Shown here piece after piece: positions 35,279 to 44,381 of a stretch of DNA of 64,000 bases. A program made the position numbers and the translations under genes. The stretch spans positions 124,001 to 188,000 of the forward strand of contig NZ_OUMZ01000006.1 of assembly GCF_900327775.1 (NCBI RefSeq), written 5' to 3'. The notes beneath the pieces were generated by a model that was not told the DNA's origin, made no database searches, and saw nothing but the letters and a program-made list of their open reading frames with translations. The stretch comes from Roseovarius sp. EL26. Its GTDB lineage: Bacteria > Pseudomonadota > Alphaproteobacteria > Rhodobacterales > Rhodobacteraceae. Within the stretch, counting starts at the first letter, position 1; each line of letters opens with the position of its first letter.

Positions 35279-38200
35279 CTATTCTTCTTCCCACGGCGCG
35301 CGGGCCAGGTCTGTTGCAATGATCTCAATTTCCACGTCGCTTGCGAAACCTTCATCCAGATAAGGTTCAGCAAATGCCTTGCGGATCATATCCATACGCA
35401 GGCTCTGGCCACGTGATCCCGGTTTCAGAGTGATCAGGGCGCGCTGAGCCCCCGGCGCAAAGAGAATTTTGTCCACGATATCGTCAGAAGAGGCGTTTTC
35501 AGCGATCGACAACCATGGTGTCGGTTCCAGACGCCAGCGTGTTGTGGCAATGCCGTCAGGATCTTCTTCGGTCACTTCTTGCGGAATTGGCCGCGTCCGG
35601 TGCATTGGCTCACTTGCATCTAGCAACACCGCAGCCGGTTGCGGATCAGCGGCCGGGTTGACCTGTTCCCAGAATACGGTGATGCGTGCGGCACCCGGCA
35701 CATCCATGGGTTCTAGCCCTGCGCCGATCAGTTCTTCATCCAGCTCGGGGCCCATTGCAGTCAACAGATCCTGCCCAGCAACGATACTGTCCAATTCACG
35801 GCCAGCAAAGCGAGGGTCGTTGGCAATTGCCTGCAGGACGCCTGCTTCGGTGTAGCGATGCTCGGTCAGGGTTGCTTGGAAATCACGGGCGAAGTCCTCG
35901 GTCAGGCCGAACTGGCCGGTTGAGAAATTCAACCGATAGACACGATCACCAACCGTTTCAGCCGGGGCCCCAATATCAACGGATTCAATGTCCATGATGT
36001 AGTCAGTGTAGGGATCAAGCGGAATAGGCAGGGTGAGCATGGAATGACGCACACGTTCGCCGTCAATCGGTACGCAAGGCCCGGTTTCTTGCAACACCTC
36101 TTGGATTACCGTTTCAAACGGGGAAAGCACATGCGCTTTTATGTTTTCCAATGTGCCTGCATCAATCGGAACAGGGTGCGGCAGGCCAGGTTCATCAACC
36201 TGGCGGAACGATGCCGCCTTGAGCCGGACACGCAATTCTTTGCCGTAAGCCGCAAACAATTGATCAACTGCATTTGTGGCAAAGACAACGCGTGGCGCAT
36301 CCAGACCGAAGACATGTGCCTCGCTCTCGGCGGGCAATGTGCACAGAATCCATGGGTCCAACCGTTTTGGCGCGGCGGCATCTGTGCGGAACCAGAACGT
36401 TGCGGTTTGAGCTGCTGCATCGCTTTCGGCACCTTCGTCGTCGCGGATACGTACATCGCTGCTACAGCTGACACGGTAGACAGAGTTGGGGAACAGCAAC
36501 GCAACATCGCCGCTTTGCGGGCCAAGGAATTCTTCTAGAACCTGACGGTCTTTTTCGATTTCTGTATTGTCATATTCTTCGCGTTCAACCTCACCCATGC
36601 GGGTCAGTTCAATCGCGCCAACATAATAGGGACGACCCTGTTGTTCGAACCGGCTTGCTTGTTTTTTATCGAGGTAAAGCACGCCAATCCGGAACTTTTC
36701 GGTGCCGTCGGGCGGATCCAGTTTCACGCAAACTGGCTGACGTGGAGACAGGCGGGACTGACCGTACAATATGGTGTGATACAGGTCCTCGAACCATGGC
36801 CCATTCATGTCGGCCCAGCGTGTGGGCAGGCTGGTCACCGCCAGCAAATCCGAGACCCGGACAGGCCGCGTGCCCAAAATATTATCCTCGGCATCAAGGA
36901 AATGGATCATCATTCCACGACCTGATCCTTGCTGATCGTTCAGAAGGCCGCGGTTCACCCACATTAGCAGATGACCTTCGAGGATGGCGCCGCTGTCGAC
37001 TTCGATGACGTCTGAAAGTGGGCCATGCTTGATTCCCAGCTCAGCAAGCTGATCGGCGATATCGTCGGCACGGCTTAAATCACCGAATACGACCGGTTCA
37101 CCGGTGTCCCACAGGGGGGATGCCAATACCCGTCCAGGGCATCTTGGTCCATCATGGGTAGGACCACCCGGAACGGTGGTACCATGTGGAGCGGCGGCGG
37201 TGACTGGGCCATTTCCGACGCTCAGCAAGGCGCTGCGGTTAAGGTTCAACCCTTGATCGAGACGGCGCACAGCTTCGCTTAGGTCAAGGTGTTCAATACT
37301 GAGATTATCAACTGCCCTGCGTGAGCCGAATGATCCAACCACAGCCCGATCAACCAGATCCCGTTCGACCAAGCGGCGCGCCCGGGCGCCCCCCAGCGCA
37401 TTGGTCAAATTGGTTTCGGCGTGTGAAATCGCACCGTCATTCAGCGTGCCCACTCCCAGAGAAAGATTTCGGCTGATCGTGTGTGCGGACGGATTGTTTG
37501 CCAAAATACCGGAGGTCACAAGATCACGCGGGCGACGGGCAATCGCCAGATCACTCAGACGCCCGGCAATGTTGCCGGGGCCATCTGGTGTGTCATCTTT
37601 TGGCTCTGGGGCGCAGTTGACCAAACCACCTTCGACAATGGCAGGGACAATCCCGCGGAGCTGGTCCAGCATTAGATTGCCGGAACGCCATGTTTCATGA
37701 ACGTGCAGATCTTTGTCTGCCTCTACAGAGCGCGAGCTATCCACCGGGTCCGGCCAAGCAATGCCCTTCAGATCCCAGCCATCGGGGTCCGGACCCAGAC
37801 GTTCGTCTGCAAAGGTCCACAGAACTGGCGCAGCAGGTGCCGCAGGGTCGCAGACATTTCCCCACCGTTCGCGGATTGTCTCTTCGAGGATCTCGGACCG
37901 TTCCAACGCTTTGGGCGCAGGATTGGGAACCCAGTTGAGAAGAGATAGGTGTGTTGTCAGGTTTTCGCCATCGGGAGGCTCAAGTGTCCACCAGGTTGAC
38001 GGCGTATTACCAGGCATTACAGCGTCTGCCTCGCCCACACGTTCCAGTGTGACGTCTGTCATTGTGTAGCGATAGCCAAAATCACCACGCCCGATGAAGC
38101 CACCCGCTGGGGCGCCAGTGCTGCCACCCGGGGTTTCGCCCAATGGTGCAATACCACCATCAAGGGCAGGCATTGCAAGGCTGATCACCGGAATTGCATC

Positions 38201-41200
38201 GATGGGAACGACGGGCATATCGTCGTTAGCGGGCTGGTTGCTGTCACGGGGCATTTCGCCAATTTTACTGTCGATGCCGCGATCAACGCCGGTGCCTTCG
38301 GCCAGTGCAGGGGTGCGGCTGACAAGAACAGCGCCGGCATAAAGTTCTGGCGGAGGTGGGAGGATTTTTGAATCCTCACCAATGTGGAAATCAACACAGC
38401 CTTTGATGGTGAAGAAGAACAAGTCCAGCTCACCGCAAACTTCGCCATCGATTCGGCTGACCTGTGTTCCGTCTGCGCGTTCGCCCACCTGAGCCGTCAG
38501 TGCCGCCGAGGCGGAAAGACTGATGATAAATAGTTTGAGTTCACCGCGCAGGTAGAGCAACCCGCCAACATAGAAGGGCTGGAAGCCAATGATTGCGTTA
38601 AAGCCAGCGGTGACCTTGAGATACAGATTGATCGAGGTGTTACCCCAGATGATCGAAACCTCAAGCCCTGCGGCGATGCCGAAACCGTTGACCTGACTGA
38701 GCGCAGGCAAATTATTACCGGGCGGCTGATAGCTGGGAATACCATGACCCGAGAACATGACATATCCTGAGCCGTCAAACGCCCCCAGAATAGAGGCCCG
38801 AATTGGCCCGGGCAGGGGGTTGCCCTGCATGTCTGTACCTTCGAAACTGCCCAGATAGACGTGCCAGAACTTGCCATCTTCAAGGTTAAAGAACGCTTCG
38901 ATCGGGATTTTGATTTCAACCAGAGGATCAATTGTAAAATCAATTGATATGCCAATGGTCAGAGTGCCGCGTCCAAAATCCAGATCGATCACACAAAGGA
39001 ACGTGCCTTCGGCGTTCTTGTCCTTAAGGGCTGGCAGGACCGCCAGAAGGTTCGCCTTGACCACCAACAGAACGCGCGGGCCGGGCAGTTCCAGTAAGAA
39101 CATACCTTTGACATTGAAAATGATCGGGCTGCCCATTGTGCCCAGTGTGATGCCCACGCCAAAGGCCCAGCTATCGACGTTTGTTTTCCATGCTTGAAGG
39201 TTGGTCGGGTCGCCATTCGCCCGGTTCTTTAGCCATTCCAGCGCTGGGGTCAGCGATGTGATGCCGTCTTCATCGCGGGCGTAGTGCATGGCAAAAAGGC
39301 CAACAAAACCGTAGATGCCAAACCCTGATTGTGCCAACGGGATGGCCACAGGTAATTCGACCTCGAGTGCGACGGCAACACCGGTTGCGGGACCGCCTGC
39401 GCTTTCTGGAATTTGGGCAATTGCGATTTGCGCTGCGATCCGCATTTTCACTGGGATCAGGCGCACATCTATGCCGCCCTTGATTTCGGTGCCGTCCGGT
39501 CCATCGTTGAATTCCATGTACCCGGTGCCTTCCAGCACGCCGGGCACCTTGAGCCCTGCCCCGAACGCCGTCAGTTCCGGTGGGCCTAAGGGGTCGACAG
39601 GCAGACGCACCCGTGCGCGATCAACTGAGATCACACCAAGGTCGATGGCAAAGCCCAGATCGATTTCAAAGCTCAGCGGGTTGGTGCGGGCAATACGTGC
39701 ACCCAGCACTTGCAGGATTTGGCCCAGCGGTTCGGCAACACGAATGGCACCGGGGCCAGAGACATCAATGGAATACCCTTTTGAGCTATCAAACACAGGG
39801 CGGAATTCAAACCGCCCGCCACCGCCGGGGGGCTCGCCGAAACTAAGACCGATTGCTTTGTACCGTACGGCCAGAGGCGTATCGCGCGGAATTTCTAACA
39901 AAGGATCCCCACCGCCAAAGGCGATATTGACCGACACGGCAGTTTCAACATCAAACAGGAAGCTCATCTGCCACAGATCGTCTTGCCTGCGGAATGCACC
40001 TTCGCCACCAAAGAGGATCACCCGTTCGATATTGAAGAATCCGGCCTGTGCCAGCCCGGTTGCCACCCCAACGACAGCCGCTGAGGCAACGATCGGGGCG
40101 ATGCCGCCATCAGCAGGGTTAGGGGGGGCAATTTCTGACAGCAACGGCGTGAAGATCGTGGTCATACCCAAAAGATCGCGCCCGAAATTCTTAGGCTTGA
40201 GCGCCTGACCTGGCAGCTGACCTGTCATGAGCAACCCGTCCTTATCGGCGGGATCAGCGCCGATATAGAGCTTTACCTCGTCTGTCTGGCTGGCTGGATC
40301 GGTTTGATAAAGGAACAAGAAGTCGGTGATGCCGTCAGCGGGATTATTGCCAATTCCACGAATATCATCCGGGGTTTCGGTGGCACCACCACGCTGTAGC
40401 GCGCTTTCCATACCGGTTTGGAAATCAATTTGCCCCGAAAGTTCAAGCGCGACGAACTGATTGCGGATAATCCGCACTTTGAGCCGTGCAGAACGGAACC
40501 AATCTGGCGTGGCCGGATCGCTGGGTGGGGTGTCCGTCACCACCGGTGGTGGCAACGGATCAGGCACATCAGGTCGGCGGATATCTCCGGTGATCACCTC
40601 ACCGGGCAGATTGACTGAAAAACCGGAGACCTCTGCATTCCACCATTGAGAACGGTTAGGCTCGCCTTGCATTTTCCAAGTGTTGTCACGCCAGTTTACA
40701 GTGTGATTGACGCCAGTTGGCTCATCCGATCCTGTGAATCCGGGGGGGAACCTGTCATCTAAAAGCGCGCGCAAACCGCTGGCGCGGCGTTGGCTGAGCA
40801 ACCAGTTATATTGTGCTTTTCCGTCATTCCCATCATAGCTGGCAGTGCCGGTAATCGTGACGTCCTTGGGGTTTATCCGCGATAGAATATCGGCCTTGGC
40901 CACATCAAATGCAGTTGCACCGGGCCGCCAGTTTGAGGTTTTGCTGGCGATCAGGGCCTGATCATCCCGAATGTTGCCGGAGACACGGCAATAGTTCAGC
41001 GGGTCATTCTTAGGGGGTGTGTCAAACCGGAAATAGCCAGTCAGGGATGTTACCGCATCATCGGGGGTGCGGGCCTCGATGGTTTTGGCTTCGCCGCCGG
41101 ATACATCGATATCAACGCTGGTGCCCACAGTGGGCGGGCCGCCATCGATGCGCCATTCTGTGGCGGCTGGGATGCTGGAACCTGCCAGACTGACACGAGC

Positions 41201-42622
41201 GGTACCCGCTTGACGATTGTCATTCAACAGGGCGAGTGGAGGGGCTGCCAGTGGTTGGCCATCGCGTGTGATCGATGTGGTCGATAAGATCGCGGCAAGG
41301 GGTTCACCCGGAGGGGGCGTAATTGCCGGAGGTGCACGTCGTGCCGCAGTGATTGTAAGTGTTGCCTGCTTTGGCGGTGCGCTGGTATCTGTGGCAGTTA
41401 TTGTGATGGTTTGTGTGCCGGTTGCAGGTGTTGTCACATCATGAACAACGCCTGCCTGTGCACCACTACCCTGATCAACCGTTACGCTGTAAGGGGCGCG
41501 TCCGCCACGTACATCGACGGCCAAACGTGTGGTTTCGGGTAATGCGGCAGTGGCGCTGCTGGGTCCGGTTCGGATGATCCCGATGCCGCGCTGGTCGCTG
41601 GTGAAGAAATTTGCACCGATTGCCAGATCGCCACCGCCTTGATTGATCACAGCAACGTCAAAGTCGCCGGTCACCCCGGTTGACCCACCAATTCCGATTA
41701 GCAGGTTTTCTACACCGGCATTAACAGCAAAATCTTCGGCTCCGTTGGGGGCAAAGAAAATGCGGATTTCGGGCAGGTACAAGCCAGTCCAAGCTTCATC
41801 AAAGCCGAATTGTGACAACACTTCGGGCGGGGTATACCCGTCTGACAGGTCAAGGTAAGCGGACCGAAAGCCAAACCCCACGATCCGGCCCGGCCCAATG
41901 AACGCATGATGCGGTTCCATCGTGACCAATTCTGCCGCCGCAAGGGCGCCGGGATCGTCCAAGCCAGAAGCCCCTAGTGACATGAGGCAAACCTGCAGCT
42001 GCGCGTTCGTATCTGACCCTTGTGTCAAGCGTAGCTTGATCTTGGGGAGGTGAAATACAACATCGGTGCGCGTTGGGTGCGGTACCAACAGGCCATCGGG
42101 GCGCATTTGTGCTGGCTGTAAAAATGGCGGACGCAATTCAATCCCGGCAAGGATCAGATCTAGCGTAAAACCAGTATTGGGATAATCCGACGGCGGAGGA
42201 TCAATCGGGGGCGCGTCCAGGGTATCGAGCACATCGCGCACGGGCTGAAATGCTGCATTTCCACCGGGCACAGAGGCAACACCATTGGCAATAATTGTTC
42301 CGGCGACACGCGGCACGGTCATCGAAAATTCGACGCGGCTGTCGGTGACATCAAGCCAAGGTTCAGATCTGTCAGGTTGATTTCGCGGATGGCCTTCGGT
42401 GTTTGCCGCACCTGCGGTCAGGGTGCCAGTGGTGGGATCAAACGTCGGAAGATCAACATCTCCTGAGAATCGCCCGACACCGCGAATAACCATGCCACCA
42501 GGGCCTGACGCAGTTTCGTAGCTTTCTACATAGATCACTGAAAGAACGGCGTGCCACGCCGTCGATTCGCCCTTAAGAATATAGGGCCTGAACAAGTCTA
42601 TAAGAGCCAGATCGAAGGGCAT
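35279..42622 (-). CDS. Giant-operon protein A: 2447-residue unknown protein with Ig-like, OmpA-C-like and long beta-rich regions
   Basis: Start set at ATG 42622 (MPFDLALIDLFRPYILKGES), as the 32 codons upstream look non-coding. No signal peptide is seen. In order: an N-terminal beta-rich part (about 1-355); an Ig/cadherin-like domain at about 360-435 (RGGRAPYSVTVDQGSG, TITITATDTSAPP); an OmpA-C-like motif at about 585-625 (VTITGTASYDGNDGKAQYNW, then LLSQRRASGLRALL); a long stretch of alternating hydrophobic strands at about 780-1450 (GFGIYGFVGLFAMHYARD), which by eye recalls DUF6603-type proteins; and a 1000-residue C-terminal region with further strands. The function is unknown. It heads the three-gene unit. 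Confidence 0.8.
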   Translation of the reverse strand: MPFDLALIDLFRPYILKGESTAWHAVLSVIYVESYETASGPGGMVIRGVGRFSGDVDLPTFDPTTGTLTAGAANTEGHPRNQPDRSEPWLDVTDSRVEFSMTVPRVAGTIIANGVASVPGGNAAFQPVRDVLDTLDAPPIDPPPSDYPNTGFTLDLILAGIELRPPFLQPAQMRPDGLLVPHPTRTDVVFHLPKIKLRLTQGSDTNAQLQVCLMSLGASGLDDPGALAAAELVTMEPHHAFIGPGRIVGFGFRSAYLDLSDGYTPPEVLSQFGFDEAWTGLYLPEIRIFFAPNGAEDFAVNAGVENLLIGIGGSTGVTGDFDVAVINQGGGDLAIGANFFTSDQRGIGIIRTGPSSATAALPETTRLAVDVRGGRAPYSVTVDQGSGAQAGVVHDVTTPATGTQTITITATDTSAPPKQATLTITAARRAPPAITPPPGEPLAAILSTTSITRDGQPLAAPPLALLNDNRQAGTARVSLAGSSIPAATEWRIDGGPPTVGTSVDIDVSGGEAKTIEARTPDDAVTSLTGYFRFDTPPKNDPLNYCRVSGNIRDDQALIASKTSNWRPGATAFDVAKADILSRINPKDVTITGTASYDGNDGKAQYNWLLSQRRASGLRALLDDRFPPGFTGSDEPTGVNHTVNWRDNTWKMQGEPNRSQWWNAEVSGFSVNLPGEVITGDIRRPDVPDPLPPPVVTDTPPSDPATPDWFRSARLKVRIIRNQFVALELSGQIDFQTGMESALQRGGATETPDDIRGIGNNPADGITDFLFLYQTDPASQTDEVKLYIGADPADKDGLLMTGQLPGQALKPKNFGRDLLGMTTIFTPLLSEIAPPNPADGGIAPIVASAAVVGVATGLAQAGFFNIERVILFGGEGAFRRQDDLWQMSFLFDVETAVSVNIAFGGGDPLLEIPRDTPLAVRYKAIGLSFGEPPGGGGRFEFRPVFDSSKGYSIDVSGPGAIRVAEPLGQILQVLGARIARTNPLSFEIDLGFAIDLGVISVDRARVRLPVDPLGPPELTAFGAGLKVPGVLEGTGYMEFNDGPDGTEIKGGIDVRLIPVKMRIAAQIAIAQIPESAGGPATGVAVALEVELPVAIPLAQSGFGIYGFVGLFAMHYARDEDGITSLTPALEWLKNRANGDPTNLQAWKTNVDSWAFGVGITLGTMGSPIIFNVKGMFLLELPGPRVLLVVKANLLAVLPALKDKNAEGTFLCVIDLDFGRGTLTIGISIDFTIDPLVEIKIPIEAFFNLEDGKFWHVYLGSFEGTDMQGNPLPGPIRASILGAFDGSGYVMFSGHGIPSYQPPGNNLPALSQVNGFGIAAGLEVSIIWGNTSINLYLKVTAGFNAIIGFQPFYVGGLLYLRGELKLFIISLSASAALTAQVGERADGTQVSRIDGEVCGELDLFFFTIKGCVDFHIGEDSKILPPPPELYAGAVLVSRTPALAEGTGVDRGIDSKIGEMPRDSNQPANDDMPVVPIDAIPVISLAMPALDGGIAPLGETPGGSTGAPAGGFIGRGDFGYRYTMTDVTLERVGEADAVMPGNTPSTWWTLEPPDGENLTTHLSLLNWVPNPAPKALERSEILEETIRERWGNVCDPAAPAAPVLWTFADERLGPDPDGWDLKGIAWPDPVDSSRSVEADKDLHVHETWRSGNLMLDQLRGIVPAIVEGGLVNCAPEPKDDTPDGPGNIAGRLSDLAIARRPRDLVTSGILANNPSAHTISRNLSLGVGTLNDGAISHAETNLTNALGGARARRLVERDLVDRAVVGSFGSRRAVDNLSIEHLDLSEAVRRLDQGLNLNRSALLSVGNGPVTAAAPHGTTVPGGPTHDGPRCPGRVLASPLWDTGEPVVFGDLSRADDIADQLAELGIKHGPLSDVIEVDSGAILEGHLLMWVNRGLLNDQQGSGRGMMIHFLDAEDNILGTRPVRVSDLLAVTSLPTRWADMNGPWFEDLYHTILYGQSRLSPRQPVCVKLDPPDGTEKFRIGVLYLDKKQASRFEQQGRPYYVGAIELTRMGEVEREEYDNTEIEKDRQVLEEFLGPQSGDVALLFPNSVYRVSCSSDVRIRDDEGAESDAAAQTATFWFRTDAAAPKRLDPWILCTLPAESEAHVFGLDAPRVVFATNAVDQLFAAYGKELRVRLKAASFRQVDEPGLPHPVPIDAGTLENIKAHVLSPFETVIQEVLQETGPCVPIDGERVRHSMLTLPIPLDPYTDYIMDIESVDIGAPAETVGDRVYRLNFSTGQFGLTEDFARDFQATLTEHRYTEAGVLQAIANDPRFAGRELDSIVAGQDLLTAMGPELDEELIGAGLEPMDVPGAARITVFWEQVNPAADPQPAAVLLDASEPMHRTRPIPQEVTEEDPDGIATTRWRLEPTPWLSIAENASSDDIVDKILFAPGAQRALITLKPGSRGQSLRMDMIRKAFAEPYLDEGFASDVEIEIIATDLARAPWEEE

Positions 42623-42688
42623 ATTTAATGACCTTTGCGAATATCTTGGAGCGAAAAATTCTAAAAATGGGCAAACTCTGAATATTAA

Positions 42689-42718
42689 AATACAACCATG
42701 AATAGACGATTCTGTCAA
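42689..42718 (-). promoter_or_regulatory. Candidate promoter of the giant three-gene operon
   Basis: On the minus strand, a perfect -35 TTGACA (42718-42713) is followed after 18 bp by TGTATT (42694-42689), with a shorter-spaced alternative, TTGTAT. The start codon of protein A lies 66 nt further on. Confidence 0.5.
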
Positions 42719-42884
42719 TTTGATGCGCGTAAAACCGCCCGTTGTTCGGCGTCTCGCAGTCCTTCAGCGGCTTGTGCATCTTGCTAATATGGCGGGTATT
42801 GCCAAGTGTGGACGGCCCCAATTCGCAAGGGTTTTAACGCTGTGGTCTGTCGCGCGGAGGGGTCTGGGCAAGCTGCTTTCTTGT

Positions 42885-42917
42885 TGCAATGTACGTTATA
42901 TCATAACATACATTGCA
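42885..42917. promoter_or_regulatory. Putative Zur (zinc uptake regulator) operator
   Basis: Arms TGCAATGTACGTTAT (42885-42899) and ATAACATACATTGCA (42903-42917) pair at 14 of 15 positions around a 3-bp centre. The core GTTATATCATAAC matches the proteobacterial Zur box pattern GTTATANNATAAC. Its place upstream of a His-rich DUF2796 protein and ABC genes supports zinc-responsive repression. No zur gene is in the window. Confidence 0.82.
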
Positions 42918-43053
42918 TAGACTCAAAATCGAAAGCCAGTACTATGCGAACCAATACAACTTACAGATTTTGTGCGTTGCCTTACTTTTTTGTAAACTGA
43001 AAAGCGTGCCCGCGTAAGTTTTGCAACTGGTCCTGACCAATGAAAGCCTTGTT

Positions 43054-43677
43054 ATGAAGCAAAAAATTCTCGTTATATTATCTTGTCTTGCGTCCCCTGC
43101 CCTTGCGGAGAATGCGCGCCAACTGGATGCACATGAACATGGCGTTGGAGCTTTGAACATTGCATTTGATGGCGCATCTGTAGCCATGGAGCTCCATGCT
43201 CCGGGTGCGGATATCGTTGGGTTTGAATATGCGGCCGAAAGTGACGAAGATCGCGCGGCTGTTGAGGCTGCCGTCGCAGCGCTGGCGCGTCCGCTGGAGC
43301 TATTCGAATTTCCGGCAAGTGCGCAATGCAGTGTCACCCAGGCCAGTGCGGTTTTGGAAAGTGAAGAAGAACATGACGCGCATTCTGATGAGCATGATGA
43401 TCATGCAGACCATGATGATCACGACGATCACGATGAGCATGACGACCATGACGAACACGAAGAGGATCATGCAGAGGAAGCAGGTCACACTGAATTTCAC
43501 GCCGAGTATCTGTTGACCTGTGACGACATGAGTGCGCTCACGAGCCTTTCCTTCCCCTATTTCAACGCGTTTGAGAATGCCCGCGAGCTGGAGATTCAGA
43601 TTGTAACCGCCTCGGGTGCTCAGGCGTTTGAAGTGGAACGCTCTTCCCCTGAACTGGATTTGCGCGGTATGTTCTGA
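43054..43677 (+). CDS. Periplasmic His/Asp-rich zinc-binding protein, DUF2796 (ZrgA-like)
   Basis: Start at ATG 43054 (MKQKILVILSCLASPALAEN, 207 residues); the first 19 residues are a Sec signal peptide. The mature protein begins ARQLDAHEHGVGALNIAF, the DUF2796 signature. A low-complexity run of about 45 residues (near 105-150) is almost wholly His, Asp and Glu, as expected of a metal-binding loop. Three Cys residues are present, two of them flanking the metal loop region. ZrgA of Vibrio is a Zur-regulated zinc-uptake protein of this family. It is the first gene of a five-gene rightward unit behind the Zur-type palindrome. A zinc-binding role is inferred from family and operator. Confidence 0.85.
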   Translation: MKQKILVILSCLASPALAENARQLDAHEHGVGALNIAFDGASVAMELHAPGADIVGFEYAAESDEDRAAVEAAVAALARPLELFEFPASAQCSVTQASAVLESEEEHDAHSDEHDDHADHDDHDDHDEHDDHDEHEEDHAEEAGHTEFHAEYLLTCDDMSALTSLSFPYFNAFENARELEIQIVTASGAQAFEVERSSPELDLRGMF

Positions 43678-43679
43678 AT

Positions 43680-44381
43680 GTGAACGAGCAGAACGCCATT
43701 CTTGTGCTGAATGACGTGCGGTTTCAATGGAAATCCCGCGCGTCATTTTGTCTGTCAGTGCCTACGCTTTCCATCAAGGCGGGGGAAACTGTGCTATTGC
43801 TTGGCGAAAGTGGTTCGGGCAAGTCCACATTGTTATCTCTTATTTGCGGCACCATTCTTGCGGATCAGGGGCAGGTATCTGTGGCAGATGTTGATTTGGC
43901 ACATCTTTCTGGTGGCGCACGTGACCGATTTCGTGCGGAAACCATCGGTATGATCTTTCAGCAGTTCAACCTGCTGCCGTTTGGTTCAGTCATGGACAAT
44001 ATTCAGCTGCCTTTGCAATTTGCTCCAGAACGTCGCGCACGTGTTGCAGATGCGGCAGCTGATGCGCGGGCACTTTGCGCGGCTCTTGGCCTTCAGCAGA
44101 CGGTGATTTTGTCCAAGTCAGCCGCTTTGAGTGTCGGACAGCAGCAACGTGTGGCCGTGGCCCGCGCTCTGATTGGACGACCACCAGTTGTGATTGCGGA
44201 TGAACCGACTTCGGCGTTGGATGCAAACAGTCAGGCGGCGTTCTTGGATCTGCTGTTTGAGCAGGTGCATGCGCATGGTACAACCCTACTCATGGTAAGT
44301 CACGACCCCCGGCTTGCTAACCGTTTTGACCGGGTGTTGCGTATGGAAGACATTGCTTCGGTCGAAAGGCAGGTTGCATGA
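43680..44381 (+). CDS. ABC transporter ATP-binding protein (LolD/MacB type)
   Basis: A 233-residue ABC ATPase that starts at GTG 43680, two bases after the stop of the DUF2796 gene. Walker A is GESGSGKST near residues 40-48, the Q-loop IFQQFNLLPF near 91, the signature LSVGQQQR near 150, Walker B VVIADEP near 170 and the H-loop SHD near 205. The subfamily is that of LolD/MacB/FtsE ATPases, which pair with FtsX-like permeases, and such a permease gene overlaps it by 4 nt. With its neighbours it forms the ABC part of the putative Zrg-type zinc system. Confidence 0.92.
   Translation: MNEQNAILVLNDVRFQWKSRASFCLSVPTLSIKAGETVLLLGESGSGKSTLLSLICGTILADQGQVSVADVDLAHLSGGARDRFRAETIGMIFQQFNLLPFGSVMDNIQLPLQFAPERRARVADAAADARALCAALGLQQTVILSKSAALSVGQQQRVAVARALIGRPPVVIADEPTSALDANSQAAFLDLLFEQVHAHGTTLLMVSHDPRLANRFDRVLRMEDIASVERQVA

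Larger units (their letters stand above)
42623..43053. other. Divergent regulatory region between the giant operon and the zinc operon
   Basis: This 431-bp gap holds a leftward TTGACA promoter (42689-42718) and a Zur-type palindrome (42885-42917). Short open frames across 42720-42920 show no family resemblance, codon pattern or ribosome-binding site. The palindrome lies 167 bp from the leftward -35 and 137 bp from the rightward start codon, so it more likely controls the rightward genes. Confidence 0.6.

Noticed and set aside
39315..40208. Long rightward open frame antisense to giant gene A
   Set aside because: It is Ser/Pro/Arg-rich low-complexity sequence typical of the antisense frame of a G+C-rich gene, with no ribosome-binding site or family resemblance.
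42720..42920. Small gene in the divergent region before the zinc operon
   Set aside because: No start signal, domain or codon pattern supports coding, and it overlaps the operator palindrome.
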